Shown piece after piece: positions 53,151 to 62,982 of a stretch of 64,000 nt of DNA. Within the stretch, counting starts at the first letter, position 1; the number at the start of each line of letters is the position of its first letter. The notes under the pieces were generated by a model, which saw only the letters and a list, made by a program, of their open reading frames with translations, did not search any database and was not told the origin of the DNA. This DNA is from CAVVDY01 sp963815775 (GTDB lineage Bacteria > Acidobacteriota > Terriglobia > Terriglobales > Acidobacteriaceae), in NCBI GenBank assembly GCA_963815775.1, contig CAWFIB010000015.1:1-64000 (forward strand). Direction: 5' to 3'. A program made the translations under genes and the position numbers.

Positions 53151-54036
53151 CTATAGCTCGGAATAGGTAATCAACTCGACCCCACACCGCTCCAGCGCTT
53201 CCCTTGCTGCGGATGAGGTCAGGACCTGCAACTCCTGCTGACGCGAGGTGCGCAGCCGGGTACGGACCTGATCGAGGTCGGAATCGTTGTAGCCGGGATG
53301 ACAGACGAATTCCCAGGTGCCGTCAGGAATATTGGAGGCGATGTCGACGAAGAGCTCGAGATCAAGCACCCCTGTCTCCAGTACGCCGAGAGCGCCATCG
53401 GTCGTGCGCATTCCGTGTCGCTCGACCTCGCGGCGGAATCCGGGAGCAAAGCTGCGCAACACGCTCATCTGGGCGAAGCGCGTAGCGAGCTTGAAGTCGC
53501 CGATCACGCGTGCCAGCGGCAGAGACAAGCTGCGTCCGAATGGGTTACGCACGGCGCGAATCCCACAGGCCGTCGCAGCCCGCAGCAAAGGCCGCAAAAC
53601 CGCTGGAAACATGTGGGCGTGCTTGTGAGTGTCGAGGTGCGACAAAGGAACATTGGCCTGCTGGATGCGCCGGATTTGAGCTGTCACTTCAGCTTCGATT
53701 TCCGGTTCGTTGATCTTGCCGGTGAGTGCCGCCAGGGCGAAGTTATTCAAGCTGTCGCGAAATTTTGCAACTCCATTCGCTCCGCTCCAGCAAAGACGAA
53801 ATGCGCTCCGGCGCCGACAGCGGCACACCGTCCACCAGGACCACATGGCAGCCTAGGCTGAAATGGGCCTGGCATTGTGCCAGCGACTGAGCCTGCTGCG
53901 CTGCGTCATCAAAGGCACGTCCACCGGCCATCATGGTGGCCGAGGTGACGATGCCCCGCTGCTGGGCTTCGACGATGGCCCGGTTGACTCCGGGAGTCAC
54001 ACCAAAGTCGTCGGCATTTACGATCAGCCTGCGCAC
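53151..54036 (-). pseudogene. YdjC/ChbG-like carbohydrate deacetylase, one frameshift
   Basis: N-terminal part LIVNADDFGVTPGVNRAIVE with the metal-binding DD, and the later LGCHVVLVDGVPLSAPERIS, are in one frame from the GTG at 54036. After about 53775 the sense continues one base on in another frame: NGVAKFRDSLNNFALAALTG, SHLDTHKHAHMFPAVLRPLL (metal His residues) and TWEFVCHPGYNDSDLDQV. Together a complete YdjC-type enzyme of about 290 residues, which deacetylates N-acetyl sugar oligomers or lipid-linked sugars. The shift needs one base removed. A single error is as likely as gene loss, since both halves are well kept. Confidence 0.75.
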
Positions 54037-54192
54037 GAGGCCCAGTCTAACAAGGCTTGGCCGCTGGCCGGGTAGGGCTTACATGCTGCGACAGGTGCTT
54101 TGGCCCAGGTATTGAAGCAGTCTGCAGCGAGGAGCGACAGAAGCAGGTCGCAGGGAAGTAGTAAACTCATCGTTCCCTAAGAGGGGGAAGCA

Positions 54193-55248
54193 ATGGCAAG
54201 ACGCTCGCAGGTAGCCACACCGCTTACTCATCTTCCCCGCCGAAGCATTACAAAGCACTGGTTCGTCCTGCTGGCGACCTGCTTATTGGCTGTCGCGGCA
54301 CCCGCACAGGACCCACTGCCATCATGGAATGACGGCCCTGCCAAGCAGGCGATCGTCAACTTCGTAAAGACCACCACGGAGTCCGCCAGCCCGAACTTCG
54401 TGCCTCCGGCTCAACGCATCGCCACGTTTGACCAGGACGGCACCACATGGGTTGAGCACCCCATATATACGCAAGTCGTCTTCGCCTTCGACCGGGTGGT
54501 GGCTTTGGCGCCGCAACATCCTGAATGGAAGACGACCCAGCCTTTTGCCGCTGTGCTCGCCGGCGACAAGGCCGCGATGGCAAAGTTTACGACCAAGGAC
54601 CTTGAGGCCATCGTGATGGCAACCCACACCGGCATGACGGTGGAGCAGTTCAACGACATCGTCAAGGAGTGGATTACTGAAGCCAAAGACCCGCGCTGGC
54701 ACCGGCCATACACGGAGCTGATCTATCAGCCCATGCTGGAGCTGATGCAATATCTTCGGGCAAACGGCTACAAGACTTACATCGTGACCGGCGGAGGGCA
54801 GGATTTTGTCCGCGCCTACGCCGAAGCGGTATATGGCATTCCTCCCGAGCAGATCATCGGCTCGGCCTTCGAAACCCAGTACGCCTATAACCAGCAGGGA
54901 CAAGGCATCCTGGTGCGCCCGCCGAAATTGCTCCTCAATGACAATTTTTCCGGCAAGCCGGAAGACATTTATCTGTTTACCGGGCGGCATTCGAAGGCGG
55001 CGTTTGGCAATTCAACCGGCGACCAGCAGATGTTGGAGTATACCCAGGCAGGCGGCGGCGCTCCCCTGATGATGCTGGTGCTCCACGACGATGCCGAGCG
55101 CGAATATGCCTATGGTCCGGCCCAGAAACTACCGGCCACGAAGGTCGGAACTTTTACCCAGGCCCTGTATGACGAAGCCAAGTCGAAGGGCTGGACTGTG
55201 ATTAGCATGAAGCACGACTGGAAGCGTATTTTTGCCTGGGAAAAGTAA
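54193..55248 (+). CDS. Secreted HAD-type phosphatase
   Basis: Protein of 351 residues with an N-terminal signal region (HWFVLLATCLLAVAAPAQD). HAD motif I is ATFDQDGTTWVEH with nucleophile D80 and D82, motif II is YIVTGGGQDFVRAYAEAVYG, and the motif III/IV region includes GNSTGDQQMLEYTQAGGG. Resembles the phosphoserine-phosphatase-like, exported HAD family; it would release phosphate from organic esters outside the cytoplasm. GAGGGGGAAG before the ATG is a strong ribosome site. Monocistronic by spacing. Confidence 0.82.
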   Translation: MARRSQVATPLTHLPRRSITKHWFVLLATCLLAVAAPAQDPLPSWNDGPAKQAIVNFVKTTTESASPNFVPPAQRIATFDQDGTTWVEHPIYTQVVFAFDRVVALAPQHPEWKTTQPFAAVLAGDKAAMAKFTTKDLEAIVMATHTGMTVEQFNDIVKEWITEAKDPRWHRPYTELIYQPMLELMQYLRANGYKTYIVTGGGQDFVRAYAEAVYGIPPEQIIGSAFETQYAYNQQGQGILVRPPKLLLNDNFSGKPEDIYLFTGRHSKAAFGNSTGDQQMLEYTQAGGGAPLMMLVLHDDAEREYAYGPAQKLPATKVGTFTQALYDEAKSKGWTVISMKHDWKRIFAWEK

Positions 55249-55495
55249 GCGGCGAATCGGCTCTCATCAGGCAGCTACTTCTCTCCAACTTCTTTCTCAC
55301 TCGAACCGGTTGTTCGCACGTATAATGGGTCGCCCCTCGAACCAGAGGACCAACTGCAGGGGAAAACGACGCAGCTATATTCGCAATGCGGTTTATATGT
55401 GGCAAGTCTTCTCCCAGGGGCCGCTGGCCGAATCACTGACAAATCCACAACAAACGAGGGCTGGCTGCCGACCGCAAGTCGTGAAGCTGAACATT

Positions 55496-56941
55496 ATGAA
55501 ACGCTTTCTTTTCTCATCGCTTGCCTGTGTTCTATGTTCAGCTATGCTGGTGTTCGCGCAGCAGAGCCAGCCCGCAGAGTCTAGGCCTGCGTCGCAGTCG
55601 CCTGATGCCGGACTGCCTCTGAGCTTCGAGCGCCATACCGGCGACCTCGATGACATGGTCAAGCGCGGAAGCATTCGGGCCTTGGTCCTCTATAGCCGCT
55701 CCGGCTTCTTCTACGTGGACGGGCGGCCTGAGGGCATTTATTACGAAGCCCTGCAATACTTCGAGCAGTTCCTCAATCAGAAGTTGCATACCAAGCAACA
55801 CGTGCAAGTAACGTTTATTCCGGTCCGGCCCGACCAGATTGAGGCTGCCCTGACCCAGGGCGTGGGTGATCTGGTTGCGTACGGACTGGTGGTGACCCCG
55901 GAGCGTGAGCAGAAAGTCGCTTTCTCCGTTCCGATACAAACTGGGGTGAAACAGATCATCGTGACGCGAAAGGACTTCGGCCCTCTCTCGTCATTGGGAG
56001 ACTTGGGCGGGAAAAAGGTTTTTGTCAACCCACTCACCACGTATTACGAAAATCTGGAGAAGGTAAACGAGTCGCTTCGAAAGCAAGGAAAGCCGGAAAT
56101 CCTGATTGAAAAGGCCGACCCGAGCCTGCTCGATGAAGACCTGCTGGAAATGGTGAACGCGGGCATACTTCCTGCGACCGTCACCCTTGCCGAGCGCGCT
56201 AATCTCTGGGCCAGCGTCTTTCCCGGTATTGCTCCGCAGCCAAAACTTGTCGTCGGCGACGAGGGGGACCTGGCATTCGCGATGCGGAAAAACAATCCGC
56301 AACTCAAGCAACTGGTGGATGAATTCGTCAGCACGCATGGAATCGGTACATCGTTTGGCAACACCCTGTGGCGGCGCTACTTACAAAGCAATCAATGGGT
56401 GAAGAATCCGACCACCGCGGCGCAGATGAAGAAATTCGAAGAGACCGTTGCGTTCTTCAAGAAGTATGCCTCGGAGTACGGCTTCGACTACCTGATGGTA
56501 GTCGCCCAAGGCTATCAGGAATCGATGCTGAATCAAGCGGCCAGGAGCCCCGGTGGTGCGGTCGGAATCCTGCAGGTCAAGCCGTCGACCGCGGCGGCTC
56601 CGCCCATTAGCATCCCCGACATAGGTACCGCCGAAAACAATATTCACGCCGGCATAAAGGTGCTGAATAGTATCGCGGAAAACTATTTTAGCGATCCAAA
56701 AATTGATCCAAAGAATCGCCTACTCTTCACTTTCGCAGCATACAACGCAGGCCCGAATCGCATTGCGGAACTTCGCAAGAAAGCGCCCTCACAGGGGCTG
56801 GATCCAGACGTGTGGTTTGGCAACGTCGAATTGTTGGTGGCCAAAAGCGTAGGCCCGGTAACCGTCCAGTACGTCAGCAATATTTACAAGTACTACGTCG
56901 CATACAAGCTGGTGGTAGAGCAGGGGCAATCGCTGCAGTAG
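55496..56941 (+). CDS. MltF-like membrane-bound lytic murein transglycosylase
   Basis: Exported protein of 481 residues with a signal peptide (FLFSSLACVLCSAMLVFA). Residues about 40-300 form a type 3 solute-binding-like domain (GVGDLVAYGLVVTPEREQKV, LGDLGGKKVFVNPLTTYYEN), and the C-terminal part is an SLT domain with catalytic E342 in GYQESMLNQAARSPGGAVGI, then FTFAAYNAGPNRIAEL. The pair defines MltF, which cuts glycan strands to anhydromuropeptides. The frame reaches back to 55232, but those codons overlap the previous gene and lack protein character. Start at 55496. Confidence 0.88.
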   Translation: MKRFLFSSLACVLCSAMLVFAQQSQPAESRPASQSPDAGLPLSFERHTGDLDDMVKRGSIRALVLYSRSGFFYVDGRPEGIYYEALQYFEQFLNQKLHTKQHVQVTFIPVRPDQIEAALTQGVGDLVAYGLVVTPEREQKVAFSVPIQTGVKQIIVTRKDFGPLSSLGDLGGKKVFVNPLTTYYENLEKVNESLRKQGKPEILIEKADPSLLDEDLLEMVNAGILPATVTLAERANLWASVFPGIAPQPKLVVGDEGDLAFAMRKNNPQLKQLVDEFVSTHGIGTSFGNTLWRRYLQSNQWVKNPTTAAQMKKFEETVAFFKKYASEYGFDYLMVVAQGYQESMLNQAARSPGGAVGILQVKPSTAAAPPISIPDIGTAENNIHAGIKVLNSIAENYFSDPKIDPKNRLLFTFAAYNAGPNRIAELRKKAPSQGLDPDVWFGNVELLVAKSVGPVTVQYVSNIYKYYVAYKLVVEQGQSLQ

Positions 56942-57370
56942 CGTATCAAAGGTTCGCACCCAGCCGGGTCGGCGGCGCGGACCGTGGCACGTTTCTTGAA
57001 GTAGCGTAAGTAAGATATCAGGAATAGGAACTGGAAGCCTCCGACACTAACGTGACGGGACAAACACTGACTGCGAATGGCCATCCAGCGAGAAGATCTC
57101 AGAAGTCCATGCGTCGGGGCTATCAGCTCCATGCGAGAAAAGCATTGGACGTATTGATGTCTGATGTCTACACTGCTCTCAACAGAGCTACCGGTTCGTG
57201 CTTTTGCAGTTCCCCCGCAGGTCGCGTCGTGGTGCTGCAGGGTCGTTATGAGCCCGTTCCGGGTCCAAGTCTAAGGTCCACCCTCTTGCTCAAATCCCGG
57301 GTGCGACCAACTTAGCATGCGGCTTCCGTGGGGGGACCCTAATCACTAGGACGTTGAGAGGAGAAAGGTA
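56942..57370. other. 429-bp gap without a recognisable gene
   Basis: Contains a poor frame at 57052-57315 with no family likeness and many rare-looking codons, which I do not call. The last 60 bp carry the ribosome site (GGAGAAAGG) of the sulfatase and probably its promoter. No repeat or hairpin of note. Confidence 0.5.
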
Positions 57371-59056
57371 ATGGATCTAGGAGCAAGTGTCCGTAAATTG
57401 GCTGTGGGGGCGCTCGCCATATCAGGCTTGGTGCTGGCAGGCGGCGGGGCCCAGATTGCTGCACAATCCTCAGAGAAACCCAACATTGTTATGCTCATGA
57501 CCGACGATACCGGCTGGAACGATTTCGGCGCCTATTCGGGGGGAGGCGCAACGCTCGGCCATCCCACGCCCAACATCGACAAGATGGCCAAAGAGGGCGC
57601 CGTCTTTACCAGTTGGTATGGTCAGGCCAGTTGCACCGCCGGTCGTGCCTCGTTCATGACTGGGCGCATACCTATCCGCACAGCGCTATCAATTGTGGTT
57701 GCGCCAGGAGATGAAAACTACCTGCGGCCCGAAACCCCAACCATTGCCGAGTTCTTCAAGAAGAATGGTTACTCAACCTACTTCTCCGGCAAGTGGCACA
57801 TGGGTGATAAGCCAGCGGCCTATCCGACTGCGCATGGCTTCGATGAGATGAAAGAGTTTGCCGCTTATTACGCCGGCGTCTACTCCTACCCCGACACGTC
57901 GAAGTGGTTTCACCCCTGGTTTCCGTCGTACAACCCAGAATTCCAGAAAGCCTTTGACTCCATCGTGAACTTGTACGAGTGGGAAGGCGTGGCTGGTCAG
58001 CCTGCCAAGCAGGTCGCCAAGATCACTTACGACTACATGGCAACGATGGACGAACGGCAGGCCGACTACGCGGTTGAGTACATCAAAGCCCACGCTAAAA
58101 GTGGCACCCCGTTCTTCATGGACGTGAATTGGATCAAGATGCACAACCCGACCAATGCGGCCCCCGATTTCCGGGGCAAGTCGCACCTCGGCGACTATTC
58201 CGATTCGCTCATGGAGATGGACGCCGACATAGGTAAGGTGATGGATGCTATTCGCGAGAATGCACCTAATACCATCGTGATTCTGACCGCCGACAACGGC
58301 GCCTGGCTCGACGCCTATCCCGACGCCGGAACTACCCCGTTCCGCGGCGAGAAAGGCTCGGCCTTTGAAGGCGGCTGGCGCGTACCCGCCATCATGTGGT
58401 GGCCGGGGCACATTCCCGCGGGCGCCAACTATGGCGAGATGATGTCGCACATCGATTGCTGGTCGACGCTGGCAACTATGGCAGGAATTACCCCGCCCCC
58501 GTACGGGGCGTGGAAGGACAACAACGGCAAGCCAATCTACTTCGACAGCATCGACAATAGCGCCTACATCCTGGGCAAGGCGCAGCACTCTGCGCGCAAG
58601 TCGTGGATTTACGTCAACGGCGAGTATCTGAACGCGATCCGCGCCGACATTAGCGGAGATCCCAACGAGCCGTGGGTGAATATTGCATGGAAGTTCATGT
58701 GGACGGCGAAGTCGGAATGGCTGGGACCCTCGCAAAATCTGGGTTCCATTCCCGCCGTGTATAACCTCACCATGGATCCCTACGAGCGGTACGACATGGT
58801 CTTCAACGGTGCGGCGCCGACTCGCGGAATGACCACATCGCCGGGAAGGTACTCAGGCCAGGACAATGGCTGGACGGCGGCGCTGTTCTCCCAGGCATTG
58901 CGCGAGTTCGATGAGTCCATCATCAAGTATCCCAGCCTCACGCGATACCCGGGTGGGGCATCGAATGACTTGATACCCGACCTGCAGCATCCCAAGAACC
59001 CGCTGCCGCTGCTGGATCCCCAAAATATGCCAAAGGCCTCACCGATGAGCGACTAA
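57371..59056 (+). CDS. Arylsulfatase, Cys-type, exported
   Basis: Sulfatase of 561 residues with a signal peptide (LAVGALAISGLVLAGGGAQI). It opens PNIVMLMTDDTGWNDFGAY with the calcium-binding Asp pair. The modification site is CTAGRASFMTGR, C88 to R92, the C-x-A-x-R form in which Cys becomes formylglycine. SGKWHMGD and ILTADNGAWLDAYPDAG give further metal and active-site residues. It hydrolyses sulfate esters, perhaps of polysaccharides. The maturase gene follows 31 bp downstream, so activation is local. Confidence 0.9.
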   Translation: MDLGASVRKLAVGALAISGLVLAGGGAQIAAQSSEKPNIVMLMTDDTGWNDFGAYSGGGATLGHPTPNIDKMAKEGAVFTSWYGQASCTAGRASFMTGRIPIRTALSIVVAPGDENYLRPETPTIAEFFKKNGYSTYFSGKWHMGDKPAAYPTAHGFDEMKEFAAYYAGVYSYPDTSKWFHPWFPSYNPEFQKAFDSIVNLYEWEGVAGQPAKQVAKITYDYMATMDERQADYAVEYIKAHAKSGTPFFMDVNWIKMHNPTNAAPDFRGKSHLGDYSDSLMEMDADIGKVMDAIRENAPNTIVILTADNGAWLDAYPDAGTTPFRGEKGSAFEGGWRVPAIMWWPGHIPAGANYGEMMSHIDCWSTLATMAGITPPPYGAWKDNNGKPIYFDSIDNSAYILGKAQHSARKSWIYVNGEYLNAIRADISGDPNEPWVNIAWKFMWTAKSEWLGPSQNLGSIPAVYNLTMDPYERYDMVFNGAAPTRGMTTSPGRYSGQDNGWTAALFSQALREFDESIIKYPSLTRYPGGASNDLIPDLQHPKNPLPLLDPQNMPKASPMSD

Positions 59057-59087
59057 TCGGCTGAGCGATATTTTCACAGGACGGGGT

Positions 59088-60413
59088 GTGCATAATGCAC
59101 ACCTCGTTCTACACTGCAACACGACTATGGGCGTAATGAATGAATTGGTGCAGATTGGCGATCTTTCCCCGTTCCCTCGTCAGGCGGGGGCGACGCGCAC
59201 CTATCACGCGATGATCAAGCCGGTAGGCGCGATCTGCAACATCGACTGCACCTATTGCTATTACCTGCACAAAGAGAAGCTGCTGGGGAGCAACAGCAAG
59301 TTTCAGATCACGGACGAAATCCTCGAAACCCATATCCGCCAGTACATCGAAGGCCAGGACCGTGACGAGCTGGTTTTCTCGTGGCAGGGCGGAGAGCCTA
59401 CCCTGCTTGGTTTGGACTTCTTTGAGAGGGCAGTCGAGCTGGAACGAAAGTACAAGAAGCCCGGCCAGCACATCGAAAACGATCTGCAAACTAACGGCAC
59501 GCTGCTTAACGACGACTGGGGAGCATTTCTCAAGCACAATAACTTTCTGGTAGGGCTGAGCATCGATGGTCCGGAAGAGCTTCACGATACTTACCGCGTC
59601 ACCAAAGACGGCAAGCCTACGTTCAAGAAGGTTTTTGCCGCGTCGCAGATGCTGCACCGCCACGGGGTGCGGTTCAACTCGCTCAGCGTGATCAACCGCC
59701 TGAATGCCAGGAAGCCGCTCGATGTGTATCGCTTTTTGCGCAACGAGGTCCGCCCGCGCGAGATGCAGTTCATTCCCTGCGTGGAACCGAAGGTGTTTCA
59801 TAATGTGGCTCCGCAGATGTGGGATGAAGCCACTCTACCTATCTATGATTCGCCCGCGGCGCATCCCGGCAATCCTGATTCGGTCGTGACCGACTGGTCG
59901 ATCGATCCTGACGACTGGGGCTACTTCCTCTGTAAGACGTGGGACGAATGGTATCGCCGCGACATGGGCAAGGTCTTCGTCAACCTGTTCGAAACCGCAG
60001 TCGCGCAGTGGATGGGCCAGCCCTCGCAACTCTGTATCTATCACGAGTTCTGCGGTAAAGGCGTCGCCCTGGAGCACGACGGCAGCCTGTATTCCTGCGA
60101 TCACTATGTCTATCCCGAATACAAGCTGGGCAACATTATGGGGAACTCCAGCTCGCGCATGGTCTTCTCGGAGCGGCAAAAGCAATTCGGCTTCGACAAG
60201 TTCAATACGCTGCCTAAACGCTGCCGGGAATGTGAATATTTATTCGCCTGCAATGGCGAGTGCCCCAAGAACCGGCTGGTCCGCACTCCCGAAGGCGAAG
60301 TTGGACTGAATTACCTGTGCAGCGGCCTGATGAAGTTCTGGCAGCACATCGACCAGGACGCCCAGGACATCTGCAAGCGCATCGCAAAGGGAGAACCGCT
60401 TAAACCTAGTTGA
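59088..60413 (+). CDS. Anaerobic sulfatase-maturating radical SAM enzyme (anSME-like)
   Basis: Radical SAM/SPASM protein of 441 residues that oxidises the sulfatase Cys to formylglycine without oxygen. The SAM cluster is in GAICNIDCTYCYYLHKEKLL (C50, C54, C57). The second part has FSWQGGEPTLLGLDFF and LSIDGPEELHDTYRVTK. C-terminal auxiliary cluster cysteines occur in LCIYHEFCGKGVALEHDGSL, YSCDHYVYPEYKLGNI, CRECEYLFACNGECPKNR. GTG at 59088 has AGGA six bases before; ATGs at 59127 or 59136 are alternatives. It directly follows the arylsulfatase that is its likely substrate. Confidence 0.9.
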   Translation: MHNAHLVLHCNTTMGVMNELVQIGDLSPFPRQAGATRTYHAMIKPVGAICNIDCTYCYYLHKEKLLGSNSKFQITDEILETHIRQYIEGQDRDELVFSWQGGEPTLLGLDFFERAVELERKYKKPGQHIENDLQTNGTLLNDDWGAFLKHNNFLVGLSIDGPEELHDTYRVTKDGKPTFKKVFAASQMLHRHGVRFNSLSVINRLNARKPLDVYRFLRNEVRPREMQFIPCVEPKVFHNVAPQMWDEATLPIYDSPAAHPGNPDSVVTDWSIDPDDWGYFLCKTWDEWYRRDMGKVFVNLFETAVAQWMGQPSQLCIYHEFCGKGVALEHDGSLYSCDHYVYPEYKLGNIMGNSSSRMVFSERQKQFGFDKFNTLPKRCRECEYLFACNGECPKNRLVRTPEGEVGLNYLCSGLMKFWQHIDQDAQDICKRIAKGEPLKPS

Positions 60414-60591
60414 GGGGCGGCTCTTCCCTTCCTCCCCTGGAAACTGTCTTACGCTGAGCTAGTAACAGTGCTAATGTCCGACGGGTCGTCTTTGCGTCGT
60501 ACACTCGCGGTAAGTTTCGTTCAACTTCGGGTGGTACGTCTTCGCAAGCGGCTCCGGCAATGCATCGTCTGTAACTGGAGGAATGATGAAG

Positions 60592-62010
60592 ATGAAGTCC
60601 GCAATTCTTGCCGTGTTGGCGTCAGTGTTGCTGGGCAACATTGCCTGCAACAAGCAGGGCCCGGCGCGTGAGGCCGTCTCTCACAAGGATGAGTACCAGC
60701 AGGCCTACATCTACGGCTTTCCCATGATCGCGGCCTACAAGGCCATGTACGAGTTCAGCATCGACAAAACGAACTCGCAGTTCAAGGCGCCGTTCAATCA
60801 GATTTGGAACGACAGCAAGACCTCTACTCCCAAAGACACGGCCATCGTCACCCCAAATGCCGATACTCCGTACTCTCTGCTGGAGATGGATCTGCGCGCG
60901 GAGCCCCTGGTTATCTGCGTGCCGAAGATCGAAAAGCGCCGGTACTATACCGTTCAGCTTTCGGACCTGTATTCCTACAATGTGGGATACATCGGCAGCC
61001 GTACAACGGGAAACGACGGGGGCTGCTACCTGGTGGCCGGGCCAAGCTGGAAGGGAGAGGCGCCCAAGGGCATTAAGAAGGTCTTTCCTATTGAGACGCA
61101 GTTTGCCATTGCCATCTTCCGCACCCAGCTCTTCAATGCGGCTGACATGCCTAACGTCATCAAGGTACAGAAGGGATACTCCGCGCAGCCGCTATCGGCG
61201 TACTTGAAGCAGCCAGCTCCGGCGGCGGCTCCGGCGATTGATTGGCCGGCGATGACGGAGGATGGGTTCAAGCTGGATTTTCCCAAGTACCTGAGCTTCC
61301 TTATGCAGTTCTGCCCCGAAGTGGACCAGGACAAGGCGGTCCGCTCCAGGATGGCTACGGTGGGCATTGCACCGGGGCAGCCCTGGGATGCGAGCAAACT
61401 CTCGGAGACGCAAAAAGCTGAGCTCGCGGTCGGCGTGAAAGAAGGTTATGACGCCATCGAGAAGCGCGTAGCGAATCTCGGCAAGGACATCAACGGCTGG
61501 CAGGTCGGCGCGGCGCAGGGCGACCGATCTTTTTACCAGGGCGACTACCTGCTGCTAGCAGCCGCTGCGAAGGCGGGAATCTATGGCAACGATCCGCAAG
61601 AAGCGATGTACCCGCTGACCAAAAAAGACGGGAGTGGCGCGGAGCTTGACGGCAGCAAACACAATTACACGCTGACGTTCGCGAAAGGCGAGTTGCCTCC
61701 GGTGAATGCCTTCTGGTCGGTGACGATGTATGACGGCAAGACGCAGCTGCTGATCGACAATCCAATCAACCGCTATCTGGTCAACTCGCCGATGTTGCCC
61801 AGCCTGAAGAAGAACCCGGACGGGTCGCTGACGATTTACATTCAGAAGGACGCGCCCGCAGCCGGCAAGAAAGCCAATTGGCTGCCCGCTCCCAACGGCC
61901 CCATCTATATGGTCATGCGGCTCTATTGGCCGAAGGAGCCACCCGGTCCGTCGATCCTGCCTCCGGGGGATGGAACCTGGAAGCCGCCGGCGGTGATGGT
62001 GGCGCAATAG
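60592..62010 (+). CDS. DUF1254/DUF1214 family lipoprotein
   Basis: Protein of about 472 residues. The N-terminus is a lipoprotein-type signal (LAVLASVLLGNIACNK). DUF1254 spans about 35-200 (AYIYGFPMIAAYKAMYEFSI, TAIVTPNADTPYSLLEMDLR), DUF1214 the C-terminal third (NAFWSVTMYDGKTQLLIDNP, GPIYMVMRLYWPKE). Function of the family is unknown. Three in-frame ATGs (60583, 60586, 60592) follow GGAGG at 60577-60581; 60592 has the best spacing. No tight operon partner. Confidence 0.85.
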   Translation: MKSAILAVLASVLLGNIACNKQGPAREAVSHKDEYQQAYIYGFPMIAAYKAMYEFSIDKTNSQFKAPFNQIWNDSKTSTPKDTAIVTPNADTPYSLLEMDLRAEPLVICVPKIEKRRYYTVQLSDLYSYNVGYIGSRTTGNDGGCYLVAGPSWKGEAPKGIKKVFPIETQFAIAIFRTQLFNAADMPNVIKVQKGYSAQPLSAYLKQPAPAAAPAIDWPAMTEDGFKLDFPKYLSFLMQFCPEVDQDKAVRSRMATVGIAPGQPWDASKLSETQKAELAVGVKEGYDAIEKRVANLGKDINGWQVGAAQGDRSFYQGDYLLLAAAAKAGIYGNDPQEAMYPLTKKDGSGAELDGSKHNYTLTFAKGELPPVNAFWSVTMYDGKTQLLIDNPINRYLVNSPMLPSLKKNPDGSLTIYIQKDAPAAGKKANWLPAPNGPIYMVMRLYWPKEPPGPSILPPGDGTWKPPAVMVAQ

Positions 62011-62069
62011 TTGGAAACCACGTCTGGTAGTACAGTGGGATGTGCTTAAACGCAAATCAAGGAGAACGT

Positions 62070-62756
62070 ATGAGGCTTAAGTATCTGACTGTGGGTGCGC
62101 TGGCTCTGAGCGCAGCCCTCAGCCTGGCGCAGAACCCGCAGATGGAAGAGAAGTTGATGTCCATCCGGCAGAATATGGTCGCGAACAAGCAGAAGCTGGC
62201 GCAGTATATGTGGACGGAGACTGAGACCATCGCCATCAAGGGCGAGGTCAAAGACACTAAGACGTACCAGGTACGGATGATGAATGGCCAGCAGCAGAAG
62301 ACGCTGGTCAACAATCAGCAGGCGCAGTCAGGCGGACGTGAAGGCCGGCTGAAAGAGCGCGTTGTCGACAAGAAGAAGGCCGAGTACCAGGAATATGGGC
62401 AGGCGGTTGGCGCGCTGGCCAAGCAGTACACCACGCCCAATCCTGACCGCCTGATGCAGGCCAAGCAGCAGGGCAATCTTTCGATTCAGCCCGGCAATGG
62501 CACAGTGAGCCTGGTCATCAAGAGTTTCGTCAAGCCTAATGACCAGGTGACAATGACCATCAGCGAGCAGAGCCATGCGCCGGTGAGCGTTCAGGTTAAT
62601 TCCTATCTGAATGACCCCAAGGATGTGGTTACCATCAGTGCCCAGTTTGCACAGTTGCCGGATGGCACCAACCACGTAACAACGACCACAATTAATGGCG
62701 AGCAGAAACACCTGACGGTTACGGACCAGAACTCGAACTATCAGAAGGTAATGTAA
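62070..62756 (+). CDS. Exported protein of unknown function
   Basis: Protein of 228 residues: signal peptide (LTVGALALSAALSLA), then a Gln/Lys-rich helical part (MSIRQNMVANKQKLAQYMWT, RLKERVVDKKKAEYQEYGQA) and a beta-rich C-terminal half ending DQNSNYQKVM. Start at 62070 with AAGGAG five bases before; the longer frame at 62040 lacks one. No domain recognised. It may be an acidobacteria-restricted family (from memory). It follows the DUF1254 gene by 59 bp. Confidence 0.7.
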   Translation: MRLKYLTVGALALSAALSLAQNPQMEEKLMSIRQNMVANKQKLAQYMWTETETIAIKGEVKDTKTYQVRMMNGQQQKTLVNNQQAQSGGREGRLKERVVDKKKAEYQEYGQAVGALAKQYTTPNPDRLMQAKQQGNLSIQPGNGTVSLVIKSFVKPNDQVTMTISEQSHAPVSVQVNSYLNDPKDVVTISAQFAQLPDGTNHVTTTTINGEQKHLTVTDQNSNYQKVM

Positions 62757-62868
62757 GCTGGCGTTCTCCTGGCAACACTGCAATGGGGGCTTTGCGGGGA
62801 TGGGGCCTCCGGCTTCATCTCCTTCGCTCTCTCATCTCATCGAGACGAGAACCGTATCTTTGGTGTAT

Positions 62869-62961
62869 TGGCTCAATTTGGCTTGAGCCACTACCAGCTT
62901 TTGGGTACTGGCTGAATCTGCGGCTTTCACCCTGACTGAGATTCAGCCACATCCAGCTTTT
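62869..62961. repeat. Two tandem hairpin units
   Basis: Unit 1 has TGGCTCAA (62869-62876) and TTGAGCCA (62883-62890) followed by CTACCAGCTTTT. Unit 2 has TGGCTGAATCT (62909-62919) and AGATTCAGCCA (62939-62949) followed by CATCCAGCTTTT. Stems and tails are alike, the loops differ. Probable repeated transcription-related or palindromic element. Confidence 0.65.
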
Positions 62962-62982
62962 GCCGGAAGCGAAGATTCATGC

